From Cristatella mucedo (lineage: Eukaryota > Bryozoa > Phylactolaemata > Cristatellidae), in the NCBI GenBank assembly GCA_009760855.2, contig WPIO01000008.1, positions 579,001-643,000 of the forward strand: a stretch of DNA of 64,000 bases. The letters are read 5' to 3'. Below, piece by piece: positions 32,761-45,963 of this stretch. The stretch's first letter is position 1. Every line of letters starts with the position of its first letter. The notes under the pieces were generated by a model, which had not been told where the DNA came from, searched no databases, and saw nothing but the letters and a program-made list of their open reading frames with translations. The position numbers and the translations under genes are program-made.

Positions 32761-32825
32761 CCAATCAGTGGCCAGGATAGGAAGGGGACAGGGAAGCCAA
32801 TCAGTGAGCAGCACGCTCCGATTGG
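32761..32825. promoter_or_regulatory. Cluster of three CCAAT boxes
   Basis: CCAAT occurs at 32761-32765 and 32797-32801 (both as GCCAATCAG) and in reverse as ATTGG at 32821-32825. The pentamer is bound by NF-Y, and clustered copies within 100 bp are typical of TATA-less animal promoters. No gene is recognised on either side, so the promoter role is inference. Confidence 0.35.
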
Positions 32826-33219
32826 TTCGGTTGCACCGCGCCCGACTTTTTGGAAATAAGTTCTTGCCCACGCACACACTAAGAGTGGTCGAGCGGCTGC
32901 ACCTGACGAAGAAGGATTTGCGAGGGTGCGCGAATACGTAGGCATACAGTCCGCACGTAAAGTAATTCTAATTTCAATTTTATAACAGGGGTGCATAATT
33001 GACTCAGACAGCCGAGAGCTAGCTCAAACATTTTCACTATCTCGATTAACTCTTTAATAAATATATTTGACAAAACCACGATAGAGCGAAGCCGTGACAG
33101 CCGCAGTGCGAAGTGGCGAGGGACGACTGTATGCATAAAAAACATTATATATTATATTATAGTACGATATATATTATATTATATTACTACATATTATTTA
33201 TATATTATACATATTATCC

Positions 33220-33330
33220 ATAATTTGCATAGAACCCTAAGGAAAACTGCACGTCTCTATCGAGATGCTTAGCACGCGCCGCCGCAGGGCTCGAGCCTAA
33301 CGCTCGACTTTCGCCGACTTCTGCGCTTTA
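33220..33330 (-). mobile_element. Very old SINE-A remnant
   Basis: The order of a GATTAAGT-like tail remnant, then 'gcagggctcgagcctaacgc', echoes a minus-strand SINE-A, but with many substitutions. AT-rich sequence just before it (33140-33215) may be the decayed tail. Confidence 0.35.
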
Positions 33331-34477
33331 CTTCGGAGCTGCCGCACATTTTCCAAAGCGCATTTGCTTCTCATACCGCCGGCCCAGGTTCTCGAAAAAG
33401 GTCAACTTCGCCACCGGAAGTGTGAAGGTACAGAGCCCGCCGAAGCTCGAGCCGGCGAAGAGCTCGCGGAGCTCGGCGATCCAGAGCGCCCGCGCTCTCG
33501 CTCGCACCTGCTCGGCGCCGCTCATGCCCCTCCTCCTCCTCCTCCTCCTCTGCCTCGAGACGCCAAGCCGGGCGAGACGCTGGCGCGCCGCTGCGGCGCC
33601 GGTCGTCGCACGACGCGGAGGCGGCGGCCGCCGCCTCCGCTGCCGCCGCGAGCCGCTGAGCGAGCGTCGCCTCGCAGGGGCGCAGGGGCGGACGGCGGCG
33701 GTGGCTAGACGCTGGCCGCGTAGCGACGCTTCTCCTCGTTCGCCGACGATGCACAAGGCGGCGCCTGGGCGCGCGAACTTCCGAGAGCGAGGCGCTCGTG
33801 ACAGCGCCACCGCCTCGCTCTAGCGGACCGCGTGACGAGCGAGAGCTCCGAGAGCGAGCTTCGAGGTGCGCACGCATGCGCACGCGATGCCTGCGCAGCT
33901 GGAGAAATCGGCGGAGGCGGCGGCGGCGACTGACCGCTCCTCTCGCAAGCCTCTGGCCAGTCGTGCAGGCGGCCGGGCGGTTGCTTTTTGGTTGCTTTCA
34001 CAGCGCGTGCAATGGCGGCCAGGAGCAGCCTGCCGTACGCTGCCGCTGCTACTGCCGCAAACGTACGTCGCGCGAGGCTGACGTCGCCCCGGCTTCCCAA
34101 CCCAACCCCGCGTGTGTCTGGAATACATTCGCCTCGAGCACGACCGTGCTATTAGGTGTGCAAAAGGGTGCTGCGTACGTGCTAGTGCATTCCGTGCATG
34201 TGTCGCTAGCGTTGCTGTTTCCGCTTCGCGCTCGAGCCGCCGCCACCGCTTGGATTAGTCTCTTCCGAACGCCTTTTCATTAATAAAGCTTTGGGACCCG
34301 CGAGCTTGTCTCGTTTCAAAGTGCAAGCGATTGTCAATGCCTATGGCAACGTACAACGAGAAAACTCAAGCCATTCCTGTGCCAGCCAAGCTTTCTGAGG
34401 AGTCTGTTCGACGGAAGCGCTGTCCGACACTATTACAGGAGACTCTTGGAATAAAATCATCAACAAAAGAATCAGTT
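33331..34477. other. GC-rich intergenic DNA
   Basis: CpG-rich to about 34250, where the base composition changes markedly. Overlapping Arg/Ala-rich frames on both strands are not supported as genes. One minus-strand stretch (33530 down to 33328) has a less biased amino acid make-up but no recognised domain. Confidence 0.4.
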
Positions 34478-34760
34478 GCCAGTAATGTAATGTATCTCCG
34501 TCTAGAACTCCACAAAGCCATAAAGACTATGTGTGTGTTACGCAGGAGAGTTTTGTATAGCGAACTCAGCCTAAGCGGCTTTCGGTACGCATTCGGTAGC
34601 CAACAGACTTCGTCTCACGCAGCAAAGAGAAAGTGGGAAGCATAGCAGAGTTAGGGGAGCAGTTGAGGTAGTGAGCAGCATGGAAGTAGCAGCTCAGGAC
34701 CGCTGAAAAGGATGAGCCATATGTCGCCAGTAGGAGAGTAGTTGTCGTTGCATAACCTAC
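34478..34760 (-). mobile_element. LINE-2 3' end
   Basis: It begins with the reverse of the family 3' end ('aatgtaatgtatctccgtct') and continues through 'cgcaggagagttttgta', 'gcggctttcggtacgcattc' and 'gagcagttgaggtagtgagc', the mirror of the copies at 19477 and 29990. It is 5'-truncated. Confidence 0.88.
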
Positions 34761-35182
34761 GACGCCACTTCAAGAGTCTAGCGACTCGAGAGGAAGTTTG
34801 TAAAAAAAACCAGGTATCACATTTGCTCTCAGTGTCTAAATCCTCAGCTCAGCTCCAGAAATTTGTGAGACACCTCCTCGCTCTTCTATTCTACTTTATT
34901 CCCTCTCGCAGATTGCGATTTATTCTAAGGACTGCTGCTCCAGTACTGCTGACGTTTTTTGGTTCTCCATCTCAAGACCCAACCGTAAGCCGGTCCGATT
35001 TCTCGCTAATCTTGTAACCTTAGATTTCCGCTCAAACATTTCCCCAAAGAGAGTGTAGGCTTGGCGCACTTGTGCACAAAGCCAGGATGGAAGGCTTCGA
35101 CCAGATGCAAGACGGGAAGGCTTCGGTAAACGTTTGAAGCAGGATGGGAAGGCCTCTGTAAGATCGAATACATACCCAGCTG
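34761..35182. other. Unassigned intergenic DNA
   Basis: Mixed unique sequence with no recognised coding or RNA feature. Confidence 0.4.
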
Positions 35183-35322
35183 CCTTTGGTCTAGCGGTTA
35201 AGGTGCTCACCCCGACCAAGGTGTGACTGAGGTCGTGGGCTCGAGCCCTGAGGCATATGTGAAGCGCCTGAATAGAGATTAAGCTCTCTTGGGGCGCTAT
35301 ATAAATGAATTATATTTATTAC
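35183..35322 (+). mobile_element. SINE-A, best-preserved copy
   Basis: Complete from 'tttggtctagcggttaaggt' (box A, close to tRNA-Glu/Asp) through 'gtgggctcgagccc' (box B) to a perfect outer hairpin AGCGCC/GGCGCT around AGAGATTAAGCTCTCT and an ATTTATT tail. It is the clearest reference copy for this family in the window. Confidence 0.92.
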
Positions 35323-36609
35323 AGCAATAACGTCGGCGAGGGGTTTCAATTCACTACACCGACAGTCTACATCTCTCCTTAGTCAAATGCTGCAGTTGCG
35401 TAAGCCTCAAGGCTCTGTTCGCTTGGTTTTTTAGTTTGCAGCACCAACTTCTTGATCCCACCGCAATCGGTTCTGCTGCAAGAGGGACGCAGTTGCAGCG
35501 GCACGCCTAGGCATTTACCAAGAGGGACGCAGTTGCAGCGGCACGCCTAGGCATTTACCAAGCTCCAGCTCAGCCGCGAGAGAATCCGTTGTCGCCTGGC
35601 ATTGTCATCAGCTGTGTGAGAATCTACTGTCACATTGCAGCTCGAACGAGAAAAATCCAGATTCTAAAATCTGCACGATCGTCTAAATGCAAGACTGCAC
35701 ACGGCAGTGGTCGCCGCACGGCCGGCCGGGCGCCCGAACTTGATGCTGACCGAGGCAGAGGGCTCGAAGGGGTCTGTAGTGAGAGAGCCGCGTGCGACAG
35801 CGCCATTTCGAGGACAACTTTGGGGTCTGCTGGTTTGTTCTGAAGCAGTAGGCGAAACGCCGTGCTAGTGCCAAAGGCCCGTCCTGCCATCAGGTTTTTT
35901 AGGCGGTGCTGGGCTCGGTTCTCGGCTGAAGGTGAAGGTCTGGGTGAAGGTGAGTGAGCGACCGAACCCCGAACTGCCATGTCTGACGCAGCACTATTTG
36001 TGTCGCGGGTGAGGTGGGATCGTGCGATCGTCAAGCCCGCCGTGTGTTTGAACGCTGCTCAGCTCTCATTCGGGCGAGTAGTGGGAGCGTATTCCTCAAG
36101 CAGATAATCCTCATAAACAGTATAATGACCAGCGGTTAATGGCTGTCATTTATTATCCAATTACAAGTGGCAGCTGGTGCGGCCCACCGGGGAGGCCTGC
36201 GAGTAAATAGTCAGTTGATGTGAAATCCCCTCCTCCGACAGTGGCGCTGCGATAGCGGGACCACTGATGACAACTGAGCTCAGCCTCCTCCTCCTGGGGG
36301 CCCTGGGGGGGGGGGGAGCTTAGGTGGCAGGCTGTGTTTGTCGTTCTTCGCCGTCAGCCGCAGACAGGTCCACTGTCGGCGGCTGACGCAGAGTTGAATT
36401 CACGACTTCACGTCGATTAGGCAGGTTCGCGAGTGCAGCTAATCTTACGCTCCAGCGACCGCTTTCAAACAGTTCCCTGTCATGTCAAGATGCCGTACAT
36501 TAATTGATTCCTTGTATCCTGAGTGGCTTGGTCCGTATAATTTCACCTCACTGCTCCAGCAGCAGAGTGCAAGCACGTCAGTTAAGGTTACATTCGCGAC
36601 ATCCTCTCT
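35323..36609. other. Unassigned intergenic DNA
   Basis: Mixed sequence with an exact 40-bp tandem duplication near 35481 and a G run near 36307-36317. No gene is recognised. Confidence 0.4.
35481..35560. repeat. Exact 40-bp tandem duplication
   Basis: Two identical 40-bp units, each starting 'agagggacgcagttgcagcg', lie directly next to each other with no mismatch, so the event is recent or recently homogenised. Confidence 0.95.
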
Positions 36610-37558
<949 letters not shown>

Positions 37559-38092
37559 AAAAGGATGCACGAGCTCATCATTCCCATCATTCCCTGCCTA
37601 TGTAGTATCTTGGCACCGCAAAGTTTGCGATATAACTAAGAGACATGCCAGGACATTTCTTGCTGGCACTTTATTTTAAACTGTGCCTTCCAAGTAGTCA
37701 CCGATTAAAAGGCCTCGTTAACGCGTCTTATCACAAGCAAACAGCATGGATTTGATTGCGGCATTGGATTGCTTATCCCTACCGAAGTCCTAAGAAAAGT
37801 CGGACGACTTCGCTTGACTGTCAGCAGCCAAGCGAGCTCAGTTTTCAGGCGAGAAGTCGTTTCTGTGTCTTTCAGCGACGCTAAAAGTGATGAAATGGTA
37901 CGAAGTGATGAATGGACGAAAGGAGGAGGATAAGATAAAGGCCGTCGGAAGTGAGTGGAGTGAGCGGCGACATCGCATCTGGGAAGTAGAGAGACAGGCA
38001 GCATTGACTAAGGCATGCATGAGTGCGGGTGGCGTGGTGGCTCATAGGCCCATTGAGCAATACATACATACGCAGACGAATGAATGGGTGTA
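37559..38092. other. Unassigned intergenic DNA
   Basis: Mixed unique sequence. No gene, RNA or transposon is recognised. Confidence 0.4.
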
Positions 38093-38093
38093 C

Positions 38094-38185
<92 letters not shown>
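38093..38185. repeat. (TA)n microsatellite
   Basis: TA dinucleotides with a few AAATA and TTTA interruptions. Confidence 0.95.
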
Positions 38186-39512
38186 GTAAGCTTGCCTATG
38201 GCCGTTAAAAATCGCGGGACATTTTAGTAGCTTTGCATTACAATGCGTGCCCGAGTGTCCACAGCTGACCTCGTGGTAAGCCCAGCCTAGCTGATGTGCC
38301 CAGCTTACCGTCGGGCCAGGGGACTCCGTACCACGACGACCAGGTCGTAAAGTGCTCGATCACGACCTTCAGTCTCTTTCTGTTTTTAGTCGTGTCGTAA
38401 GTAGGACACTCGCCGAGCTTTGGAAGCACAAAGCTCCCGGGCTCCTTTTTGCGTGCCTTCTCCTTGTAGAGTTTGTCGCGTGCGATGTTTCCGTTGAGTT
38501 CCGGCATTGCATTGTGGGTGGCTGGGAGCGAGTGGCTTCCTTTCTTAGTTGTTTTTCTCGTTGCTGTCTGCGATATTTTGCTCGCTCATTTTCACTATGC
38601 GCAATGCGTTGCTGTCTGCGATATTCTGCTCGCTCATTTTCCTATGCGCAATGCGTTGCTGCGAAAACTCGCCGGTCCGAAATGGCGAACGGAAGCCGCA
38701 GGTCTGATGATATTTAGCCGGCACACGTGAAACCACGGAAAACAAATTTCGCAGTGGAAGGCGGGTGTGAGTGTCTGCTGACCTAGCTGGTGAGCCACCT
38801 CCACTGACTCCAAAGCCTAGTGTTCTTATATATCAGCATTGGGTGGTGAATTACAACTGACTCGCAAGTGCACGGAACGCTTGGTCGTGCTGGCCTTCCT
38901 TAAATTTTATCAACTACATAGTTGATATAAATGAGTAAATATAGAAAAATGAAATTGTATTTAAATATTTAAATCTTTATTTAAACTCTCCATTTAAATT
39001 CTCTCAAATTAGTAAATATAGTATGCCCACATAAACAATTGCTGGTATATTCTGTGTGTGCGTGTCCATCGCTTACCTAAGGCAGGCGCAGCACGACTTC
39101 CTAACGGTCTCGCTAACTCTTACTACTTTCCAATACGCCCACTCAGCTGGTCCTTGCGGAAGCACAGGTAAGAGCCGGAAGAGCCCGTTGTCACTCCGTC
39201 CGACAGCAAGGTCATTGTGCAAAAAGCGCTAAGCTGCTGAATTGCCATGGTCACCTATTGCAAAACCCTTTTAAATTCATAGTCCCGTGAAGTTCCTACA
39301 TTTCAATGTTCAATTTCAACTATGAGAGCGAAAGTTGCCGCTACATATGCAAACTAGCCAATGATTCCCCTTTTTGACGTTCGTAATTGCAGTACCGCCC
39401 GAGTGGTATTGTAAATATCCCAACAAGGACTCAATGCGAACGTGACGTGACATCAGTGGCTGGGAAGGACTTACTAATGGGCTAACTTACAAACCTAGTT
39501 ATTATAGGGCTA

Positions 39513-39513
<1 letters not shown>
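38186..39513. other. Intergenic DNA with a 48-bp duplication
   Basis: Mixed sequence that turns AT-rich near 38890-39060. The only structured element is the short duplication near 38561. No gene is recognised. Confidence 0.4.
38561..38660. repeat. 48-bp tandem duplication
   Basis: The unit starting 'ttgctgtctgcgatattt' is present twice in full with a third partial start, at spacings of 48 and 47 bp. The second unit lacks one base. Confidence 0.88.

Positions 39514-39582
<69 letters not shown>
39514..39582. repeat. (AC)30 and (AT)n microsatellite
   Basis: Thirty AC units followed by a short AT run. Confidence 0.96.
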
Positions 39583-41426
39583 CGAATATATGTGCGAAAA
39601 AAGAACAGTAGAAATTTTCTGATTCAGCAGCATCTGCTCATTTATATAGCGGCAGAGGAGCCTTGCGGCCATCACCCCGCTTGCAGCAGGCAATACAAGA
39701 TTGTTTGCTCCAAGTACCCACCAAAAGTTTGGGTTGCGAATTGCGAGCACCTTACTACGCTGGCTAAAGCCCAAGATGCCCCTAAATGAAATATACGCAT
39801 AATAAATATATAAAGTACCGGCGACTGCTATCTGCAGAGGTCGAAAGAGAACGAATCAACGAAATGTTCAGAAGAGTACAGTCGTAGACATATACTACAG
39901 TCGGCTGAATTATCAAGGTCGCTGTGCGGCGGCCATGCAGCAAACTCCAGATCCGAAAAAAACGCACAGATGACGAAGCGAGATGTCTTGCTGACCCGGG
40001 ACCCTGCTGCTGTCGGTGTCACAATACGATTAATTTTCGCCGTTCTCCCTGTAGGAACACAAGTGGTAGCTGAGTGGCTGTCTGGTTAATCGTATCCTCT
40101 GTGTGGCTGCATAACAATTTTGGAAGGCTGTGGCTGAAGTCGGAAATAAAGTCACGATGCTTAATAAGACGCAAATAAGGCGCAGCTGTGAAAACCACAT
40201 CGTCTTTTAGACGGATGTTGTCCGTCGTGCGAAGCTGCCAGTATTGAGGAGCTCCTTGCAGCGCTCGGGTCCGAAAGTGGCCGGGGCATATCTATGGCAT
40301 CGAAACTCGGCTTTGGTAGGCAGCCGGCGGCCGATCGCTGCTCTTTCGCCCTCGAATGACACTAAGCCTTTGACCCCTGCTTTCGTTCTCGGAAACGCGC
40401 CTCAGCAAGGATTCGCAAGACCAGCTAGGACTCTCGGATTACCGAGGCAATACCAACCTACTGTCCAACCCAAGAGGCCGTGAGCTCGCCCCGACAGGTG
40501 GCGCGATCGATTGATGTCGCGCGATTGGTGGCCGAGTTTTCTGCTGCCAATTTGACTTGCGGCGTACTTGTCTTTTTCCCCATAAAGACAAGCTGAAAGA
40601 GTCTCGAAGGGGCTGCCATTGGCCTGCTTAATGTGCCGCCAGGATTCCAGTGCCGCAAGGCGTTCTGATAACGCGCCGTCCTGGGTTTGGCCCAAGAGCC
40701 TGAGACTGGGAATGAAAAGGGAGAAAACTCGTCTGCCCGAGACGAAGAAGAGCTTCCGTTCGTAGTCAGTGGCTTTATGTCAACCGCTGCTTCCGCTGAG
40801 CATTCTTTCGAACTGAAGTTATGCCCAGTGTTCGGTTCAGTGGACACGGCGACAGGCGCCGGTCCTCGGGCCGTCGGGCCAGCACCGAGGCCGCTGCGGT
40901 TAACCAGTCAGACAAAAGTTTGTTTGCCCAACTTATTGAGGCCGCTGCCGAGAAGCGGCCATTTGGAAGCAGCTGCTCTCGGTCTGTGTGTTGCCAGACA
41001 TCGGTGGTCGCTGATGAAAGCCCCGTGCAGAGATACTGGGCGATATTTGGTTAGGCGTTCGGGGAACCAGGGGGGGGGGGCGGCTGACTAATTTGCCTCT
41101 GGGGTTTGCTTTTCTTTGCACGAAAGATAGGTGCAAGGCGTCCTTTCATCTAGTGGCTCCAGAGCTGGCAGAGCTGTGGCCGAGCGACCTTTGCAGATGG
41201 ACAGCAGGCGACATTTGTTTGGCTAGTCAGCACGTGGGCGCGGTCGAGGGCTGGGGGGGGGGGGGCAAAACAAGAGAGAAAGTGGATGTGGAAGAACTGA
41301 CCCTTTGCGTCGTCGGCCTGACCGCTGGCATCCAGAGTGTATGCGGGTTCGAAGTATTTAGAGCAGTCACGACTCCCAGGTGACAGGTGGATACCATAAT
41401 TATATATAGCAACAATTATGTAAAAA
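39583..41426. other. Intergenic DNA, one coding-like stretch not called
   Basis: Around 40687-41055 one frame gives an acidic stretch (GENSSARDEEELPFVVSGF) and another then gives DKSLFAQLIEAAAEKRPFG. The frames do not join and no domain is recognised, so no gene is called. A G run lies near 41071-41080 and another near 41255-41265. Confidence 0.35.
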
Positions 41427-41561
41427 AATATAATTCATTTGTATGGTGTCGTAAGAGAACTTAATCTCTATTCAGGTACTTCACTTATGCCACGGGGCTC
41501 GAGCCTACGACCTCGGCCAGACCTTGGTAGGGGGCGAGCACCTTAGCCACTGGGCCAAACC
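41427..41561 (-). mobile_element. SINE-A copy
   Basis: On the minus strand: 'ggtttggcccagtggctaag' at box A, 'taggctcgagcccc' at box B, then GAATAGAGATTAAGTTCTCT and a degraded outer arm before an AT-rich tail. Confidence 0.88.
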
Positions 41562-42474
41562 TAGCAACAGTGATGTATAGCAACAGAGAGAGCCCAAGCC
41601 CGCCCTGCATTCTCGCCCAGCTACATTTCACCCGGTTCACTGCACTGCACTGCACCGGGAAGCACTGGCAATGCAGCCAACAGGCTGCTGTCGATCGACG
41701 CGGCCAAAGCTAAGCAATCGTCCTCCGTGGACTAAGAAGCCGTGGTGGGGCCTTCACCTTTTGTGCGTAAGGATGCATGCCACAAGTAGTGCAGCCGATC
41801 AAGTTTCCACTGCTCGGCATTGGCTCTCACGGAGAGCCATCTCGTAGTTCGGGGCCACTTGATGACAAGAGCAGCCGCAGTCAGCAGGAAGCGACTGCAG
41901 AGAGACAGTGGAGAGAGCGCTGAGCGCTAGTCTCTCAGCTTCGAGTGCGGATTACCAAAGCCATTCATTCAGTGCAGCTTAGATGAGAGTTTATCTGCTC
42001 CGAAATACGCGTGTGTCATTCGAGAGTACACAGACGTGTTTGCGCGGCTTAAGCCACACTGCAGTAGACATCTCGAGGGGTTACCCAGAGTCTACTCGCC
42101 TGCGAGCTGCCTGTGATTTTTCATGCCCCTACCAGCCAGCAGTCCTTCCTCGAGTCGCTGTCAGTACAAACGCTTGGCAGGTGCAGCATGAGACGAATGT
42201 GTGGAGATAGCAGAGCAGGCACATCGGTGGTCATATGCCACCGTCTCGCTGTCGGTTGGATGCTGCCGTTGTCGATACTGTCGCAGCACTGTAGCCTCAC
42301 TGAGGGGAGGAGTATGACGAGGAGAAGGAAGAGGATGCCAGCGGAACAAGGACTTGTTGGCAAACAGAAAGAATCGGAAGATCTGAGTCGGAGTAAAGAA
42401 AGATGTAAAGAAAGATCTCAAGGGAGACATAGCTTTCTGACCCTTCCAATGTCTCTTTCCCCGAGCTCTCTGTC

Positions 42475-42505
<31 letters not shown>

Positions 42506-44106
42506 TCCCTCCTTCCTTTTGGCGGTCTGCTTGTCCCTCTGCCACTGCCTAGGCAGCCCGGTGGCCGGCTGCAATAGCATGCTAGCCAACTAGCCGACTG
42601 CAATGGGGTCGGCTGTTCTGATTTGGCAGCCCTACTCACATGGGAATGCTTCAAGCCAGTGAGCCGTCGCGACAGGAACGCCCATAATATCTGCGAGCAC
42701 GTGATGAGTATCGCCAGTGCACAGCTAGAGCTTCCTCGTGTGACGCAAGCGACGAGATCTGAAATTGCATGCAATATCGATGCTTCCTGGGGGCGCTGGT
42801 GGGCTGCACATGGGGGATGGGGCAGTCTAGTGGGGTCTCGTGGGATCTCGTGGGAAAGGAAACCCTTATTGTGATAGATTGAGATAAACGTGGTGCGCTG
42901 AGATGCATGTGAAGCACAGAGTCACGTGATGCAGAGCCACTCGAGCACTCGTTGACAGCAGTGCTGTGCCCTGGAGAACGACATGCAGCCCATGGGTCGG
43001 CGTTATTTGCAGAATGGTGGCGAAGAAGCCATCGGAGTCATGCATTCCAAAAGACTGAGGCTCCCAGGCCTCTAGCAGACCGATATTGAATGGCCAGGCC
43101 AATTCACGACGGCTGGCTGCCTGGATGGTCGTGGTCTGGTGACCGAGTGATGTCCCGGCAATTGTGCTTCCTCTCTGGTTCTTCTCTGGAAGTGAAGGAG
43201 GTGATTCTTCTCTGGTTGACTAGCAGACTATGTCTCCAGTAGAAATCTCTGTCATTAGCAGCCCATCGCCTTTAGCTGATAGTGACGGAAGCCAAAATAT
43301 AAGTCTCTGCCTGCAAACCGTTAAGCCTCGGCGGCAGCAGCAGCAGCAGCAGCAGCAGCGAGGGGTGACTGTGTAAGCAAGTCGATAGCCATTAGACAGA
43401 CAAAACCAAGCAAGCACATTCAGCTCGGTTCCATCATCTGCAGCTTCCAGTCGTTGCACCCCTGTGACCTTGCCCAGGGGCTTTCTGACTTTTTTGTGTG
43501 TGTGAGGGGCCCCCACGGGCTGAGTACGTAGCTCTTTGCTTCTTCTACGTCTCCATAGGCCACCGTTTCCAATTGTTGTTCCGTGACTTCAAGCGCACCG
43601 AGAAGCATGCCCGTGGAGGAAAGCAGCTTTGCCGACTCGTGTAGCTAGCTGAACGAGAGTGGGCAGCCGCGAATTGTGTCTGACTGGACCTCATCTTCGG
43701 TCACTGCGGGCACTTGCTCGAAACTACACTCCACCTGTCCTGGTCGCCGTCGTCTACTGCTGCAGAGTGACTTCACCCCTTTGCGCAGAGCTTAAGGAGC
43801 AATCCAAATGATAGGTTTGCTTTGCCCAGAGTCAATATTTTGAACAATTGCTTACCATAAATCACACTATATTCCTGTTGCACCACACAGTTGCACGTGA
43901 AGTCACCAAGTTAGCAACGAACCACTATAATAATGTTCGCTGTGCCCAATTACGGCACGATCTTCATTAATAATGTTTTTATGCGGTCACAGAGGATCAT
44001 GTCAATTAAACTTGCTCTAATGTTTCTACCAAGCAAATGATTTCTGATGTTGCACTTAAGCGTTTGCACTGACACTGAAATTATAAGTGACCATGTGGTC
44101 ATTCTT
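41562..44106. other. Unassigned intergenic DNA
   Basis: Mixed unique sequence. A TC/TG-rich patch lies near 42455-42505 and a (CAG)8 near 43333-43360. Open frames are short and carry no recognised domain. Confidence 0.4.
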
Positions 44107-44193
44107 CCTTTCCAGAAAATTCCCAGTGTCTACAAAGAAATTTAATTTTCGTAGGGCACTATACACATATCATTATTATTATTATTATTATTT
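44107..44193 (+). mobile_element. LINE-1/SINE-A tail remnant
   Basis: The block 'caaagaaatttaattttcgt' followed by GGGCACTATA and (ATT)n corresponds to a degraded 3' hairpin tail. The (ATT)n is intact but the arms are mutated. Confidence 0.5.
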
Positions 44194-45811
44194 AGGAAAT
44201 GAATACAGAATCTACAGAAAACCTATAGATTTTGCTGTCAGCAGGATTGCTGTACGTGACATAGGCTTCTGCCCCATTTCGAGTGAGGACCCACTCTCTA
44301 GAGCTCTATTTATGCAGTGTATCACTATTGATACTATGCAACCAGATTCCTGTATATAAGTGGCTCACCATCACCATGGAAACGACATCACTCTCACGTG
44401 AACCTGTACTGTGCTGTTTTCCCAGCAGCGTTATAAGCATCAATCTGCACGACGAATTACAGGCTTGCTCGGCTTTGGGTGCTCGGCTTATTCCACTTCG
44501 CACATGTTCCTTACTGAGATGCCGCTACTGTTCGATTCGAAGGGTCATGGCCTTTCTATCCAGCGGCCTCGGCTTCTTCACCTTCCCATCGCAGGAGCCT
44601 GACGTCGTTGCCACGCCCTCCTGTGGTGGAGACAGGCGCGCGATTCAGGGCCTGTGCTCTCAAAGCCCAGAGCTTACTTCCGACTGATGATATCACGTCG
44701 TGGAGTCGCTAAATGCTGTGATAAAATAGATGCTTCTTTCAGCTTCTTTTCTTTAATGTCGCCAGGTCACGGCATGTCGTGACGTCAGTCGCTAGTTCCA
44801 GGGCTGTGGAAGCATGCTAACTAAAGGCACTGTCTCCAAAGCACTGCTCTGCCAAATGCATGCACAGCAAAGTGCAACAAGCATGGCGGTCCAAGTAAAT
44901 GCTGATCGTTGCATGCCATCGCCTGAGGCTAGCCGAAGCCAGAGGTGTGCAGGCGATGTGCATGGTGTGCGGTCTTCGTAAGAAGCACCTCAAAGCTTGC
45001 CAATCTCTGGTCTGTCGTGTTAAGTAATAGTGCAGACGGCGGCTCGGGGACAGACGGAGAATTGTGCCCAAAAACGAGTCTACAGCATCATACGTCCTTC
45101 GGTCCCAAATTTCCCAATTTGCTAATCATTTCGAAGTTACGCCTCTTTGCTATCTCGAAGTGGCTACAGCCCAGTGGTTGCAGAGAGAGAGCGAGACGTT
45201 GGCCTATTGCTGCGTCGGTGCATTCAACAGCCATTAGCATGGCTAAATCCTCCTCCCTTACACTTGATGACTCGTCAAGCGAAGCTCAGTTCCTGCAGCC
45301 ATGAGGAGATCTGCTTGAACAGAATAAAAGCGATTTCTTGGAGTAGTTATGACTTTTGAGACTGACCACTTGCAGATGGATTCTGTTAATGGAGGCAACT
45401 AAGATTCAGCCAATAGCTATGCTTGTACTGAGAAAAGGAGAGCAAAAGAAGCAGCCACTGAAGGTTTAAGAGGCCTATTCATTGCCTTAAAGTCTTGCTT
45501 CAATGTGATAGTGGAGAGACAGCTTTGAATCACAAAACAAGCTTACAAGTCTATCAAAATAAAAAGCAATGGCCACCTACCTTTGCCCTAAAAAGATGTG
45601 ACTGTTCACATCCTGTGCAATTATTGAGTACGAAGCTGATGTCTGAAAAACTGGTTGTCAGATTCCTGGAAAGTACCGCATGAATGTAAGTGATATGTAT
45701 AGTCTCTACATTGACTATCGAATTCTGCTTCCACACTAATATTCCTGCCTGTAAGTATACAAACTGTATACATACATGTAAATGTTTGTGGGTATGCACA
45801 CATTCATACTT

Positions 45812-45813
<2 letters not shown>
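44194..45813. other. Intergenic DNA with a LINE-1 scrap
   Basis: Mixed unique sequence apart from the LINE-1 fragment near 44745. No gene is recognised. Confidence 0.4.
44745..44870 (-). mobile_element. LINE-1 internal fragment
   Basis: 'cgtgacgtcagtcgctagtt' followed by 'ccagggctgtggaagcatgc' aligns with the 'cgtgacgtcagccgggaggg' region of the LINE-1 copy at 8100, the end of the coding part (WNSLP block) read on the minus strand. It is short and eroded. Confidence 0.6.
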
Positions 45814-45890
<77 letters not shown>

Positions 45891-45916
45891 CACACACACA
45901 CACACACTTGCACACG

Positions 45917-45950
<34 letters not shown>

Positions 45951-45963
45951 TACGCACACACAT
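45814..45963. repeat. (CA)n microsatellite, interrupted
   Basis: About 150 bp of CA dinucleotides with several single-base interruptions. His/Thr and Cys/Val open frames are repeat translations. Confidence 0.96.

Larger units (their letters stand above)
31731..33219. other. Intergenic DNA with hairpin and CCAAT cluster
   Basis: GC-rich to about 32380, then a (TA)n run near 32409-32431 and AT-richer DNA. It holds the strong inverted repeat near 31891 and three CCAAT boxes near 32761-32825, both listed separately. No gene is recognised. Confidence 0.45.

Noticed and set aside
34640-34690. 'tgaggtagtgagcag' similar to the let-7 seed
   Set aside because: It lies inside a LINE-2 3' fragment repeated at 20585, lacks the rest of let-7 and has no hairpin.
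35460-35560. Apparent direct repeats resembling a CRISPR-like array
   Set aside because: Only two units with no spacers; a simple tandem duplication in an animal genome.
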